NCBI RefSeq assembly: GCF_001753245.1
Contig: NZ_CP017415.1
Coordinates: 1,206,501 to 1,270,500 of the forward strand
DNA length: 64,000 bases
Source of the DNA: Acidihalobacter yilgarnensis
GTDB taxonomy: Bacteria > Pseudomonadota > Gammaproteobacteria > DSM-5130 > Acidihalobacteraceae
Direction: 5' to 3'
The notes under the pieces were generated by a model. It did not search any database, was not told where the DNA came from, and was given only the letters and a program-made list of their open reading frames with translations. Shown here in pieces: positions 51,057 through 60,208 of this stretch (position 1 is the stretch's first letter; each line of letters opens with the position of its first letter). The position numbers were made by a program, and so were the translations under genes.

Positions 51057-51380
51057 ATGAAGGGACCCATCGCAAGTTTGATGAAACAAGCGCAGCAGAT
51101 GCAAGCCGACATGCAGAAGGCTCAGGAGGAGCTTGCGAGCATGGAAATCACCGGTGAATCTGGCGGCGGCATGGTCAAGGTGGTGATGACCGGGCGGCAC
51201 GAGGCGCGTCGCGTGATCATCGATCCGAGTCTGCTGGGCGACGACAAGGAAATGCTGGAAGACTTGATTGCCGCGGCGATCAACGATGCCAGTCACAAGA
51301 TCGAGGCGGTGAGCCAGGAGCGTTTCTCCGGGATGGCTTCGGGCGTCAATCTGCCACCCGGCTTCAAGTTGCCGTTCTAA
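51057..51380 (+). CDS. ybaB: YbaB/EbfC family nucleoid-associated protein
   Basis: A small DNA-binding dimer of 107 residues, between dnaX and recR as in most bacteria. The helical N-terminus [18 protein letters not shown], the core [19 protein letters not shown] and the C-terminal [16 protein letters not shown] are typical. Confidence 0.95.
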   Translation: MKGPIASLMKQAQQMQADMQKAQEELASMEITGESGGGMVKVVMTGRHEARRVIIDPSLLGDDKEMLEDLIAAAINDASHKIEAVSQERFSGMASGVNLPPGFKLPF

Positions 51381-51384
51381 GCCG

Positions 51385-51981
51385 ATGGCGCAATCCGCAT
51401 TGCTCGATGCCCTGGTCGAGGCACTGCGTTGCTTGCCGGGTGTGGGCCCCAAATCTGCCCAACGGATGGCCTATTACCTGCTGGAACGGCACCGCGACGA
51501 TGCACTGCGACTGAGCGACACGTTGAAGGTGGCGGTCGAGCGTATCGGTCACTGCGAGCGATGCCGTACCCTGAGCGAAACCGGCTTGTGCTCGGTTTGT
51601 GACGATACTCGGCGCGACGCGGGTTTGTTGTGCGTGGTGGAGAGCCCTTCACACCTACAGGTCATGGAGCAGGCGACGCACTTCAAGGGGGTTTATCACG
51701 TGCTCATGGGGCGCTTGTCGCCGCTCGACGGCATCGGGCCTGAAGAGTTGGGTCTCGACCTGCTGGAGCAACGCCTCGCGCAGGGCGAGGTTCGTGAACT
51801 GATCATGGCGATTAGTCCGACGGTCGAAGGTGAAGTTACGGCGCATTATCTTGGCGAAATGGCGCATGCCCACGGCGTGCGCGTTACCCGTCTGGCGCAA
51901 GGTGTCCCGATGGGCGGCGAGTTGGAATACCTCGATAGCGGCACCTTGACTCATGCCTTCGAGTCACGTCGTGAATATTGA
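51385..51981 (+). CDS. recR: Recombination protein RecR
   Basis: Works with RecF and RecO to load RecA on gaps. The 198-residue product has the helix-hairpin-helix (LPGVGPKSAQRMAYYLL), a zinc finger (CERCRTLSETGLCSVCDD), a Toprim domain (CVVESPSHLQVMEQ) and a C-terminal Walker B-like part (RVTRLAQGVPMGGELEYLD). Starts four bases after ybaB. Confidence 0.96.
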   Translation: MAQSALLDALVEALRCLPGVGPKSAQRMAYYLLERHRDDALRLSDTLKVAVERIGHCERCRTLSETGLCSVCDDTRRDAGLLCVVESPSHLQVMEQATHFKGVYHVLMGRLSPLDGIGPEELGLDLLEQRLAQGEVRELIMAISPTVEGEVTAHYLGEMAHAHGVRVTRLAQGVPMGGELEYLDSGTLTHAFESRREY

Positions 51982-52028
51982 CCCGCGGTCGCTTACCCAA
52001 CGCAATCCAATATAAAAGAGGCGAGCTC

Positions 52029-52415
52029 ATGAGCGACTGTCTTTTCTGCAGAATCGTGGCCGGCGAGATTCCCGTCGAACCGGTCTACCAGGATGAGGAG
52101 GTGTTCGCCTTTCGCGACATCAATCCTCAGGCGCCGCTGCACGTGTTGGTGGTGCCGCGCCGGCACATCGCGACGCTTAACGATCTTGAGGCGGGCGACG
52201 AGACGTTGGTCGGGCATCTGCACCGCGTTGCGGCACGAATCGCCGCCGACCACGGCCTGGCGGAGCCCGGTTACCGCACGGTGTTCAACTGTAACGAACA
52301 AGCAGGCCAGACGGTCTTCCATCTGCATCTGCATCTTTTGGGGGGCGCGCACTGGGGTGGCCGCCGGGTTAGCTTAGCGCCTAGTCAGGATGCGCGCGTG
52401 TTGGCGTGGCGGTGA
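52029..52415 (+). CDS. HIT family (HinT-like) protein with probable 3' frameshift
   Basis: A purine nucleoside phosphoramidase-type HIT protein with CLFCRIVAGEIP, LHVLVVPRRHI and the active-site triad in QTVFHLHLHLLGG. As written it runs 128 residues with an atypical tail. With one extra G in the six-G run 52340-52345 it would end GGRALGWPPG with stop at 52370-52372 (114 residues), the canonical HinT tail. The written version also overlaps the opposite-strand membrane gene, while the restored one does not. ATG 52029 has GAGG eight bases upstream. Confidence 0.85.
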   Translation: MSDCLFCRIVAGEIPVEPVYQDEEVFAFRDINPQAPLHVLVVPRRHIATLNDLEAGDETLVGHLHRVAARIAADHGLAEPGYRTVFNCNEQAGQTVFHLHLHLLGGAHWGGRRVSLAPSQDARVLAWR

Positions 52416-52659
52416 CAGGTGCGTGCGCAACCGGAGCCGGGTCGAACTGTCGATCGTAGCCACGCTGGTCGATGTCGTGCACGCTGAGTAGCAGCGCCAT
52501 CAGCAGATAGCTTAGCAGCGCCGCAGCGCCATGCCGGCGTAGTACCTGAGCGCCATCCTTCGCCCGGACCAGGGTGGGGCGCCGGTAGCCGATCAAGGTG
52601 AGGACGGTGAGGATCAGCGAGACGGCGAGCAGGAGGTAAAGCCAGACGTTGGTCATCAT
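52381..52659 (-). CDS. Small hypothetical membrane protein
   Basis: A 92-residue protein with two hydrophobic helices (WLYLLLAVSLILTVLTLIGY and AAALLSYLLMALLLSV) and a Pro/Ala-rich polar tail. I do not recognise a family. It lies between HIT and rsgA, 21 bases upstream of the rsgA 3' end on the same strand, and points away from rsgA's promoter side; it could be read from the rsgA transcript. Confidence 0.6.
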   Translation of the reverse strand: MMTNVWLYLLLAVSLILTVLTLIGYRRPTLVRAKDGAQVLRRHGAAALLSYLLMALLLSVHDIDQRGYDRQFDPAPVAHAPVTATPTRAHPD

Positions 52660-52680
52660 GCTCTATATAGAGTCGTCGCC

Positions 52681-53592
52681 TCAGGCGGAGTTCCGCATCT
52701 CGGTCGATAGAGCAAGGAAGTTACGCAGGCGCGTGGCTGCAATTTCTCCAGCCTCGACGGCTTCCTTCACCGCGCAGCCAGGTTCCGCTCGATGCTGACA
52801 GTTGTGGAAGCGGCAGTGGCCGAGGCGCGCGGCAATTTCGGAGAAACCCTCGAGCAAGGCCTCCCGGTCGGGTGCATAGGGGGCGAAGTCGCGCACGCCA
52901 GGGGAGTCTATCAGGTCACCGCCGCTCGGCAGGGCATAGAGATGTGCGTGGGTGGTGGTATGCCGGCCTTCGCCCGTCAGTGCGGAGAGCACGCCGACGC
53001 GAATTTCCAGCGAGGGGTCCAGGGCGCGCGTGAGCGAAGATTTGCCGACGCCTGATTGTCCGACAAGCAGGCTGGTGCGTCCGGCAAGGCGCGCACGCAT
53101 GGCCTCGATGCCACTACCGGTAAGCGTACTCGCCGGCAGTACCGGGTAGCCCAGGCCGGCGTACAGCGCCTGCGTCTCGGCGACATGGCTGGCCACGGTG
53201 TCCTCCAGTGCGAGGTCGATCTTGTTGATCACGATCGCCGCCTCGGCGCGGAGGTCCGCGGCACCCACCAGATAGCGGTCGATGAGGCCCCAGTCCGGCG
53301 ATGGCCGGGTGGACACGACGATGATGACCTGATCGATATTGGAGACGCCAGCACGTGGGCGTCCTCGATGGTCAGGGCGGACCAGGCAATTTCGCCGCGG
53401 CATCAGATGAGTGAGAACCGCCTTGTCGATACCGTGTTCGAAGGCAACCTCATCGCCGCATACCGGCGCGCGCAGGTGTTCGGGGCCTTGCTTGACCAGA
53501 TTGCGTGGTGAGATCGCCTTGTGCAGTTCGCCGGTCCCGTCGCGAACAATCAGTGCCGCGCCGAAGCGGGCGACCACGCGGCCGTGTGTCAT
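52681..53592 (-). CDS. rsgA: Small ribosomal subunit biogenesis GTPase RsgA
   Basis: Circularly permuted GTPase that matures 30S subunits, 303 residues. An N-terminal OB fold precedes G4 (VINKID), G1 (LLVGQSGVGKSSL) and G3 (DSPGV) in the permuted order, then a zinc domain (CRFHNCQHRAEPGCAV). ATG at complement 53590-53592 overlaps the stop of the pterin dehydratase gene. Confidence 0.96.
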   Translation of the reverse strand: MTHGRVVARFGAALIVRDGTGELHKAISPRNLVKQGPEHLRAPVCGDEVAFEHGIDKAVLTHLMPRRNCLVRPDHRGRPRAGVSNIDQVIIVVSTRPSPDWGLIDRYLVGAADLRAEAAIVINKIDLALEDTVASHVAETQALYAGLGYPVLPASTLTGSGIEAMRARLAGRTSLLVGQSGVGKSSLTRALDPSLEIRVGVLSALTGEGRHTTTHAHLYALPSGGDLIDSPGVRDFAPYAPDREALLEGFSEIAARLGHCRFHNCQHRAEPGCAVKEAVEAGEIAATRLRNFLALSTEMRNSA

Positions 53593-53942
53593 GCGTTGAG
53601 GGCGTCGATGTGAGCGGCACAGATGAAGTCGTTCTGCGATAGCCCGTTGATGGCATGCGTGGAGTAGCGTATGCGGCACCGGCCGTAACCAACCTCAAGG
53701 TCTGGGTGATGATCTTCGCGATGGGCGATCCAGGCAAGCGCATTGACGAAGGCCATGGTGTCGTGGAAATTCGCGAAGCGTAGCTCGCGGGTAATGGCGC
53801 CGCCGTCCTCGACCAGTCGCCAGTCCGGGTGCAGACCGCTCATCAGTCGTGCGGCCTCGGACGTGTCCAGAGGCGGCACGCCACCTTCGCAGGGTGCGCA
53901 ATGTCCCTGCCTAAGTGTGTTCCCGACGTCGTCAGTGTTCAT
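53589..53942 (-). CDS. 4a-hydroxytetrahydrobiopterin dehydratase (PCD/DCoH)
   Basis: Recycles the pterin cofactor, or acts on molybdopterin-like pterins in bacteria lacking phenylalanine hydroxylase. The 117-residue product has CAPCEGGVPPL near the start and the active-site signature IAHREDHHPDLEVGYGRCRI. It is translationally coupled to rsgA by an ATGA overlap. Confidence 0.92.
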   Translation of the reverse strand: MNTDDVGNTLRQGHCAPCEGGVPPLDTSEAARLMSGLHPDWRLVEDGGAITRELRFANFHDTMAFVNALAWIAHREDHHPDLEVGYGRCRIRYSTHAINGLSQNDFICAAHIDALNA

Positions 53943-53975
53943 GGGGATCTCCTCGCTCTGGATGGGGTGGTCGGC

Positions 53976-55235
53976 TCAGGTCGTGCCTGCGGTGTCGAGG
54001 CGATGAAGATGTTCGACCCGGATCGAAGCGGGTGGATGCGAATCGTAATAGGCCGAATGCAGCGGGTCCGGGGTCAGCGTACTGGCGTTATCTCGATAGA
54101 GCTTGACCAGGGCATGTACCAGGGGCGCGGCTCCGCCCGTCTGTAGGTGTGCGAAGGCGTCGGCCTCGAATTCCTGCTTGCGTGATCGCCAGGCGAATAA
54201 CGGCGTCAGCGGGAAGGTGAAGCTTGGCAGAGCGATCAGGAATAGCAGTAGTGCCATGTGCGTGGATGGGATGGATACGCCGAGGCCAGCGTAAAACCAG
54301 TTCTGTCCCATCAGCCAGGCGAGCAGGGCGAGGCCGGCGAGGCTGAGCGCGCTCATCAGCCACATCGCCTTTTGGACGTGGCGATGTCGGTAGTGACCCA
54401 GTTCGTGTGCGAGCACGGCTTCGATTTCTTCGGGGCTCAGTTTGTCGATGAGGGTATCGAAGAAGACGATGCGTTTGTTGCGTCCAAGCCCGGTGAAATA
54501 GGCGTTGCCGTGGCCGGAGCGCTTCGATCCGTCCATCACGTAAATACCCTTCGAGCGGAACCCGGCGCGTGCTAGCAGGGCTTCGACACGTTCGCGAAGC
54601 GCACCATCGGGCAGCGGCTCAAAGCGGTTGAAGAGGGGCGCGATGAATCGTGGGAAGGCCCAGGCCATGAATAGGCTGAAACCGGTCCAGACCACCCAGA
54701 CGTAGAGCCACCAGGCGGCGCCCATGCGTGCCATCAGCCAGAGGATGAGCACCAGCAGAGGCAAGCCCAGGATCAGCAGGAGCAGACCCTGCTTGAACAG
54801 GTCGCCAAGGTAGGTGGCCGGCCGTGTACGGTTGAAGCCGTAACGTGCCTCGACCACGAAGGTCCGCCACAGTGCGAAAGGCTGGTCGAGCAGGCCGCCG
54901 ATCACGATCACACTGAGTACGGTGGCCGTACCGGCCAGCAATGGCGGCCAGCCGGTGGCTTGCCACAGACGGTCGATGAAATCGAGTCCGCCACCCAAGG
55001 TCCAGCCGAGCAGGATCAGTGCCTCGAATCCCATTTCCAGGCGCGAAAAACGCACTCGGCTGATGGTGTAGTCGGCGGCGCGCTGATGGGCGGTGAGCGG
55101 GATGCTATCGGCAAAATCAGCCGGTACCTGGGCGCGATGCTGCTGGACATGGCCAATTTGGCGATTGGCTAACCAGAGGCGCAGTCCGAGGCTTAGCGCG
55201 ACGGCGACAAGGAAGATGAGGGTGAAGAGGTGCAT
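53976..55235 (-). CDS. M48 family (Ste24-type) membrane zinc metalloprotease
   Basis: A 419-residue integral membrane protease like eukaryotic CaaX protease Ste24. Several long hydrophobic helices, the zinc motif VLAHELGHYRHRH and the downstream glutamate in EFEADAFA are present. The Ste24-like N-terminal domain begins ADYTISRVRFSRLEMGFEA. In bacteria it likely acts in membrane protein quality control (inference). It is 33 bases upstream of the pterin dehydratase gene on the same strand. Confidence 0.92.
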   Translation of the reverse strand: MHLFTLIFLVAVALSLGLRLWLANRQIGHVQQHRAQVPADFADSIPLTAHQRAADYTISRVRFSRLEMGFEALILLGWTLGGGLDFIDRLWQATGWPPLLAGTATVLSVIVIGGLLDQPFALWRTFVVEARYGFNRTRPATYLGDLFKQGLLLLILGLPLLVLILWLMARMGAAWWLYVWVVWTGFSLFMAWAFPRFIAPLFNRFEPLPDGALRERVEALLARAGFRSKGIYVMDGSKRSGHGNAYFTGLGRNKRIVFFDTLIDKLSPEEIEAVLAHELGHYRHRHVQKAMWLMSALSLAGLALLAWLMGQNWFYAGLGVSIPSTHMALLLFLIALPSFTFPLTPLFAWRSRKQEFEADAFAHLQTGGAAPLVHALVKLYRDNASTLTPDPLHSAYYDSHPPASIRVEHLHRLDTAGTT

Positions 55236-55330
55236 ATAGGCTCCAGGCCGTCCTGATTCGTGGATGCCGTTCTAGTGTACGTGCTCGGTCGTGGCTTTTG
55301 CAGATCGATACTCGATCTGGTGAGGATCGT

Positions 55331-55359
55331 TTGATATATTGAACATCGTTCATTAAATT
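55331..55359 (+). promoter_or_regulatory. Promoter with internal operator for the XRE-azlCD operon
   Basis: TTGATA (55331-55336), 17 bases, TAAATT (55354-55359). Within the spacer lies a perfect palindrome TGAAC-ATC-GTTCA (55340-55352). A dimeric repressor bound there would block RNA polymerase; the first gene, an XRE/cupin protein, is the natural candidate. Confidence 0.65.
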
Positions 55360-55390
55360 AGGGGAAAAAGGTGCATAGTGGAGTGGGGAT

Positions 55391-55924
55391 ATGGATGGGA
55401 TACGGTGGGCGGTAGCCCTCAATCTGACGCGCCTGCGCGGGTCTCGTGGACTGTCTCTGAGCCGCCTGGCCAAACTGGCCGGCATTTCCAAGGGCACTTT
55501 GTCGGCATTAGAGCAGGGCGCCGGTAATCCGACCATCGTCACGCTCTGGGCGCTTGCTGATGCTCTGGGCGCCCCCTTCGGCGCACTGGTCGAGGGCGCC
55601 GATACGGCAGTGGCCGACGCCTCACCGGGCGTACACGTGCGCCTGCTGGCGCAGTCGTTCGGGCCACCGCGCATGGAGAGTTATTTGATGACATTGGCAG
55701 GGGGGGCGGTGCGCGAGGCCGCCGGCCACGGTGGTCGTGTGGACGAGCGTGCCATCGTGCTGCAGGGGCGAGTCCGTGCCGGGGTGTTGGGCGATACGCA
55801 TCTGCTCGATGCAGGCGATGAGTGGACCTTCGACGGCGTGCAACCGCATTTGTATGCGGCCCTGGAGGGGCCTGCGACCTTGTTGGTGATGATGCGTTAC
55901 GCGGCGTTGGGGCCCGGGATATGA
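55391..55924 (+). CDS. XRE family regulator with cupin domain
   Basis: A 177-residue regulator: an N-terminal helix-turn-helix (LSRLAKLAGISKGTLSALEQ, GNPTIVTLWALADAL), then a C-terminal cupin sensor (VDERAIVLQGRVRAGV, LLDAGDEWTFDGVQPHLYAA). It probably senses a small ligand, perhaps an amino acid, and controls azlCD. Its stop overlaps the azlC start (ATGA). Confidence 0.92.
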   Translation: MDGIRWAVALNLTRLRGSRGLSLSRLAKLAGISKGTLSALEQGAGNPTIVTLWALADALGAPFGALVEGADTAVADASPGVHVRLLAQSFGPPRMESYLMTLAGGAVREAAGHGGRVDERAIVLQGRVRAGVLGDTHLLDAGDEWTFDGVQPHLYAALEGPATLLVMMRYAALGPGI

Positions 55925-56607
55925 GCGCATTTCGACGCGGTTTTACGGCCAGCCTCCCGATTGCGGCAGGCTATCTGCCAGTGGCGGTCGCCTTCGGCGT
56001 GGCGGGTCAGGCGGCAGGGTTGCCCTATTGGTCGCTGGCCTTCACGTCCGCAGCGGTTTACGCCGGAGCCAGTCAGTTTGCACTGCTCGCTGCGCTGTCG
56101 CTGGGTGCGGCACCGCTTTCGGCGGCATTACTCGCGATGGTCCTTAATCTGCGACACTTCGTCTATGGCCCCGCCCTGAGCCGGCAATTGGCGGGTTTCA
56201 GCCGACGAACCCGTGCCGGGCTCGCCTTCGGACTCACGGACGAGACCTTCGCTGCGACGTACGGGCGTCTGCGCGCGACTGAGCCGCCAGCAGTTCGGCG
56301 CGACTGGATATTGGGTCTTGAGAGCGGTGCGTATCTGGCCTGGCAGGGCGGTACGACGCTCGGCGCGCTGGGTGGAGCGGGCATGCTTGCCTGGTCGCCG
56401 CTATTCAGGCCGGTGCTCGATTTTGCCTTACCTTTGCTGTTCGTGTTGCTGTTGCCGCCGTTACTGGCGACCGTGCGCATGCGTCTGGCCACGGTCGTCG
56501 GAGGCGTCGCGGCGCTAGTGTCGCAGCTGCAAGGAGCAACCTCCGTGGGGTTGGTAACCGCTGCCGTGAGTGGCGTGTTGGTGGCCTGGTCTTGGCGGAC
56601 GATATGA
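55921..56607 (+). CDS. azlC: AzlC family branched-chain amino acid exporter large subunit
   Basis: Large membrane subunit of an AzlCD (YgaZH-like) exporter for branched-chain amino acids or methionine, 228 residues. Signatures are FTASLPIAAGYLPVAVAFG, AAVYAGASQFALLAAL and LNLRHFVYGPALS. It is coupled to the regulator upstream and to azlD downstream (ATGA). Confidence 0.93.
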   Translation: MSAFRRGFTASLPIAAGYLPVAVAFGVAGQAAGLPYWSLAFTSAAVYAGASQFALLAALSLGAAPLSAALLAMVLNLRHFVYGPALSRQLAGFSRRTRAGLAFGLTDETFAATYGRLRATEPPAVRRDWILGLESGAYLAWQGGTTLGALGGAGMLAWSPLFRPVLDFALPLLFVLLLPPLLATVRMRLATVVGGVAALVSQLQGATSVGLVTAAVSGVLVAWSWRTI

Positions 56608-56945
56608 ACCTACACGATTGGCTGATCGCAGCTTGCGTGTTGGCATTGGCGACTTACGCGATTCGCCTTGCGGGCACTTGGCTGGCGGGTGCCGCGGCAC
56701 GCAGCGAGCATCGCCTCGGGCGTCTGTTCGAGCCGGCCGGCCCGGCCCTGATCGCGGCCTTCGTGGTGGTGTCTCTGGTGCCGGTCGGGCATACGCCTGC
56801 GCTGGCACCACTGGGTGGCGAGCTGCTGTCGATGGGCCTTGCCCTGTGGGTACAGCGCCTGAGTGGCCAATTATGGAGCGGGATGCTGGTCGGGCTCGTG
56901 GCCTACGGCCTGTGGCTTGCCGCGGGCATTGGATCGTTGCACTGA
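56604..56945 (+). CDS. azlD: AzlD family branched-chain amino acid exporter small subunit
   Basis: A 113-residue partner of AzlC with four helices. LATYAIRLAGTWLAG and FEPAGPALIAAFVVVSLVP are family features. ATG 56604 overlaps the azlC stop; an upstream TTG is less likely. Confidence 0.9.
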   Translation: MNLHDWLIAACVLALATYAIRLAGTWLAGAAARSEHRLGRLFEPAGPALIAAFVVVSLVPVGHTPALAPLGGELLSMGLALWVQRLSGQLWSGMLVGLVAYGLWLAAGIGSLH

Positions 56946-57017
56946 CGCCGATGCGAGAAGCGGTGGCGGGGTGATATAGAATGCCGCCTCATACGCATAA
57001 TCCAAGGAGAACGCCCG

Positions 57018-57569
57018 ATGCCCGCCAGCCCGGACAACCTGATCTGGATCGATCTCGAAATGACGGGGCTGGAGCCCCAGCAGGACGTCATCATCGAGAT
57101 TGCCACCGTGGTCACGGATCGCCTGCTCAACGTGCTGGCCGAAGGGCCGGTGTTGGCGATCCATCAACCGGCCGAGGTGATGGCGGGAATGGACGACTGG
57201 AACCAGCGCCAGCACGGGCAGTCCGGTCTGATCGCGCGCGTAGCCGAGAGCCGCATTGATGCCGACGAGGCACAGGCGCGCACGCTGGCTTTCCTGGGTG
57301 AGCACGTCCCGCCAGGCGTGTCGCCGATGTGTGGTAACAGTATCTGCCAGGACCGACGCTTTCTGGCACGCCTGATGCCCGAGTTGGAGCGTTTTTTCCA
57401 TTACCGCAATCTGGATGTGAGTACGCTCAAGGAACTGGCCAAGCGTTGGTATCCGGCGGTGGCCAAGGGTTTTTCAAAGACCTCGCAACACCTCGCGTTG
57501 TCCGATATTCACGATTCCATTGAAGAGTTGCGCTACTACCGGGAACGGTTGTTGCCACCGATCGAGTAA
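57018..57569 (+). CDS. orn: Oligoribonuclease
   Basis: 3'-5' exonuclease that degrades short RNAs and pGpG to mononucleotides. The 183-residue DEDDh product has [32 protein letters not shown] and the final [14 protein letters not shown]. It is convergent with the sulfurtransferase gene. Confidence 0.97.
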   Translation: MPASPDNLIWIDLEMTGLEPQQDVIIEIATVVTDRLLNVLAEGPVLAIHQPAEVMAGMDDWNQRQHGQSGLIARVAESRIDADEAQARTLAFLGEHVPPGVSPMCGNSICQDRRFLARLMPELERFFHYRNLDVSTLKELAKRWYPAVAKGFSKTSQHLALSDIHDSIEELRYYRERLLPPIE

Positions 57570-57586
57570 GCCGGGTTGAGACGTGT

Positions 57587-57603
57587 ACCGACCTCAGGTC
57601 GGT
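57587..57603. terminator. Palindrome between convergent orn and sulfurtransferase genes
   Basis: ACCGACC-TCA-GGTCGGT is a perfect 7-bp hairpin whose loop is the stop codon of the minus-strand gene. It sits where a bidirectional terminator would be, but has no T run on either side. Confidence 0.4.
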
Positions 57604-58418
57604 CCGTGCTCCAGCGGCAGGTGCGAGGCATTGCCCCAGTCCGACCAGGCGCCGGGATAACCTTTGACCTTGGTATAACCGAGATGGCGTAGCAGCGCCC
57701 AGGTGTGTGCCGAGCGGTGGTGCGTCTGGCAATAGCAGATGATTTCCTTGTCGGGCGTGACACCGAGGGCTTCCAATTCGCGGCGCAGTTCGTCCTCCTC
57801 ACGGATACGCAGGTTACGGCTGCGATCCATGGCGCGCGTCCATTCGAAGTGAAGGGCGCCGGGGATGCGGCCGCCGCGCGCCGCGCGCACGTCGTGTCCG
57901 TGGTATTCGGGCTGGGTACGCGTATCCAGAATCAATACCTGCTCGTCGCCCAGTCGCGCGGCGATATAGTCGCGATCAGCCACGACACCGCCGTGATAAT
58001 GGGCCTGATATTGCGTCGGCACAGGTTTGACCGGGGTGGCTTCGAGGGGATGGCCCTCGTTGGCCCAGGCGTGCAGACCGCCGTTGAGCATGCTGTGGCC
58101 TTCGAGCCCATAGGCGGCCAGTGTCCACAGGAGACGCGCGGCCTTCCCACCACCTTCGTCGTCGTAGGCAACGATATGCTTGCCATCGGCGAAACCGATG
58201 GCGGAGAGCAGGGCGCTCATATGCGCCTCGTCCGGAAGCAGGCCGGAGATGGGTGGGTGTGCTTCCACGATATCGCTGTATTCAAGATGAATTGCCCCCT
58301 GAATATGCCCAGCCTGATAAATTTCCACCTTGCACAGATCGATCACGATGAGATCGGGGTCGCCCAGGCCGGATTCCAGTTCGGCAGGTTCGATCACGAG
58401 AGGGGCGCTTGCAGTCAT
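57594..58418 (-). CDS. Sulfurtransferase (tandem rhodanese)
   Basis: A thiosulfate or 3-mercaptopyruvate:acceptor sulfurtransferase of 274 residues with two rhodanese domains: an inactive N-terminal one ([20 protein letters not shown]) and a catalytic one ([13 protein letters not shown]). The active loop cysteine is in [14 protein letters not shown]. The Shine-Dalgarno AAGGAGATC precedes the ATG at complement 58416-58418, which overlaps the nadB stop. Confidence 0.92.
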   Translation of the reverse strand: MTASAPLVIEPAELESGLGDPDLIVIDLCKVEIYQAGHIQGAIHLEYSDIVEAHPPISGLLPDEAHMSALLSAIGFADGKHIVAYDDEGGGKAARLLWTLAAYGLEGHSMLNGGLHAWANEGHPLEATPVKPVPTQYQAHYHGGVVADRDYIAARLGDEQVLILDTRTQPEYHGHDVRAARGGRIPGALHFEWTRAMDRSRNLRIREEDELRRELEALGVTPDKEIICYCQTHHRSAHTWALLRHLGYTKVKGYPGAWSDWGNASHLPLEHGPT

Positions 58419-60100
58419 GGCGGATCTCCTTGGGTCTTCGCGACCGGCGAGACGACTTGGGGAGGGAATCCCGGGCGTGTCCGGTCGGGCGAGAGTATGG
58501 TGTCGCACTGCTCCAGTGTGGGGTCCGATTCGGGAAAATCCAAGGTGAAGTGCAGGCCTCTGCTTTCATGGCGCGAGAGCGCGGAGACGATGATCAGCTT
58601 GGCGACCAAGGCCAGATTGCGCAGTTCAACAAGGTTATTGCCGATACGGAAGTGTCGATAGTACTCGTCGATCTCAGCCAGCAGCAGGTCTACACGGCTG
58701 AGCGCACGCCGTAGGCGCTTGCTGCTGCGGACGATGCCGACATAATCCCACATGAAGCGACGCAGTTCGGCCCAGTTGTGAGTAACCACGACCTCTTCGT
58801 CGGAGTCGCTGACCTGGCTGTCGTCCCAGGGTGGCAGCGGGGATGGCAGCGGGGATGGTGTTGCATGGCGCTGTTGGATATCCGCCGCCGCGGTTTTGGC
58901 GAAAACCAGGCATTCGAGTAACGAATTGCTGGCCAGACGATTGGCGCCGTGCAGACCGGTACAGGCGACCTCGCCGAGGGCATAAAGACCCTCGATGTCG
59001 GTCCTGCCGTCGAGATCGGTCACAATGCCGCCGCAGGTGTAGTGTGCGGCGGGCACGACGGGGATAGGGCCTTGTGTCATGTCGTAACCCAGAGAGAGGC
59101 AACGCGCATGAATATTCGGGAAGTGCTCGCGGATGAAGTCCGCGGGACGATGGCTGATGTCGAGATGCACGTTGTCGATGCCCAGCCGCTTCATTTCATG
59201 ATCGATGGCGCGGGCGACGATATCGCGGGGTGCGAGGTCGCCGCGTGGGTCGAAATGCTGCATGAAGCGCGTGCCGTCGGGCAGCAATAGACGAGCGCCT
59301 TCACCGCGCAGGGCTTCGCTGATCAGGAAGGCCTTCGCGCGAGGCTCGTAGAGCACGGTGGGGTGAAACTGCATGAATTCCATGTTCGCCACGCGACAAC
59401 CCGCACGCCAGGCCATGGCGATGCCATCGCCAGAGGCGCCGTCTGGATTGGAGGTGTAGAGGTAGACTTTACTGGCACCGCCGGTGGCCAGCACCACTGT
59501 GCGTGCGGAGAGTGTCATGACATGATCGGAACTTCGGTCGAGGACATAGGCTCCAAGAACCCTGTCGGACCCGTCCGCGGCGATTTTGCGCGCGGTGATC
59601 AGGTCGACCGCGATGTGATTTTCCAGCAGGCTGATGCCGGGATGCGCGCGCGCGCGCTCGATCAGGGTGGTTTCAACGCCCCGGCCAGTGGCGTCGGCCG
59701 CATGCACTACCCGGCGATGACTGTGTCCACCCTCACGGGTGAGGTGGTATTCGTCGGTGTGTTCGGGTTCGCTGCGCCGGGTGAAGGGTACGCCCAGTTC
59801 GCTCAGCCATGCGATCGCTTCGGGAGCGCCTTCAACCGTCAGGCGGACGGCGTCCGTATGGTTCAACCCGGCGCCCGCGTTGAGCGTGTCGGCAATATGG
59901 GAGTCGAAGGAATCTTGGTGGTCGAAGACGGCAGAGATGCCGCCTTGAGCATAGAATGTGCAGCCCTCATGGAGAGGGCCTTTGCTCATGACGGCAACGC
60001 GCAGCGTGTCGGCCAAGCGCAGCGCAGTCGCGAGACCTGCGGCGCCGCTGCCGATGACGAGAACGTCGTAATGCAGGTCTGTGCCTTGTGAGTGCGTCAT
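58415..60100 (-). CDS. nadB: L-aspartate oxidase NadB
   Basis: FAD enzyme that makes iminoaspartate for de novo NAD synthesis, 561 residues. The FAD motif [19 protein letters not shown] is N-terminal. Then come [13 protein letters not shown], the active-site region [29 protein letters not shown] and [23 protein letters not shown] 12-bp direct repeat codes an in-frame SPLPSPLP linker. It is divergent from rpoE, as in many gammaproteobacteria. Confidence 0.97.
   Translation of the reverse strand: MTHSQGTDLHYDVLVIGSGAAGLATALRLADTLRVAVMSKGPLHEGCTFYAQGGISAVFDHQDSFDSHIADTLNAGAGLNHTDAVRLTVEGAPEAIAWLSELGVPFTRRSEPEHTDEYHLTREGGHSHRRVVHAADATGRGVETTLIERARAHPGISLLENHIAVDLITARKIAADGSDRVLGAYVLDRSSDHVMTLSARTVVLATGGASKVYLYTSNPDGASGDGIAMAWRAGCRVANMEFMQFHPTVLYEPRAKAFLISEALRGEGARLLLPDGTRFMQHFDPRGDLAPRDIVARAIDHEMKRLGIDNVHLDISHRPADFIREHFPNIHARCLSLGYDMTQGPIPVVPAAHYTCGGIVTDLDGRTDIEGLYALGEVACTGLHGANRLASNSLLECLVFAKTAAADIQQRHATPSPLPSPLPPWDDSQVSDSDEEVVVTHNWAELRRFMWDYVGIVRSSKRLRRALSRVDLLLAEIDEYYRHFRIGNNLVELRNLALVAKLIIVSALSRHESRGLHFTLDFPESDPTLEQCDTILSPDRTRPGFPPQVVSPVAKTQGDPP
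58833..58856. repeat. 12-bp tandem duplication within nadB
   Basis: GGCAGCGGGGAT occurs twice in a row. In nadB it encodes part of a Pro/Ser/Leu loop before the C-terminal helical domain; the duplication keeps the frame and probably only lengthens a surface linker. Confidence 0.8.
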
Positions 60101-60169
60101 AGAATCAGCTATTTTGTCACACTTTGTGGACCCGATGCGCAGGGCCTTGTTACGGAACAGGAGGGGGAC

Positions 60170-60208
60170 ATGGATGAAGCAATGAACCCCCAGGAAGGAT
60201 TTTCCTGA
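60170..60208 (+). CDS. Putative 12-residue leader ORF upstream of rpoE
   Basis: ATG 60170 follows a very strong AGGAGGGGG at good spacing. The ORF codes 12 residues ([12 protein letters not shown]) and stops at TGA 60206-60208, sharing the A of the rpoE ATG (TGATG). E. coli has an analogous translated leader, rseD, coupled to rpoE; this one is much shorter. Translation is inferred. Confidence 0.55.
   Translation: MDEAMNPQEGFS
60191..60207 (+). promoter_or_regulatory. Hairpin covering the rpoE ribosome-binding site
   Basis: CAGGAA (60191-60196) pairs perfectly with TTCCTG (60202-60207), loop GGATT. The stem and loop contain the AGGAAGGA Shine-Dalgarno of rpoE and end one base before its ATG. 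Ribosomes ending on the leader ORF would open it, linking rpoE translation to leader translation or to temperature (inference). Confidence 0.6.

Noticed and set aside
60100-60207. Sigma-E autoregulatory promoter upstream of rpoE
   Set aside because: GGAACA at 60154-60159 has no acceptable partner near the expected -10 distance.
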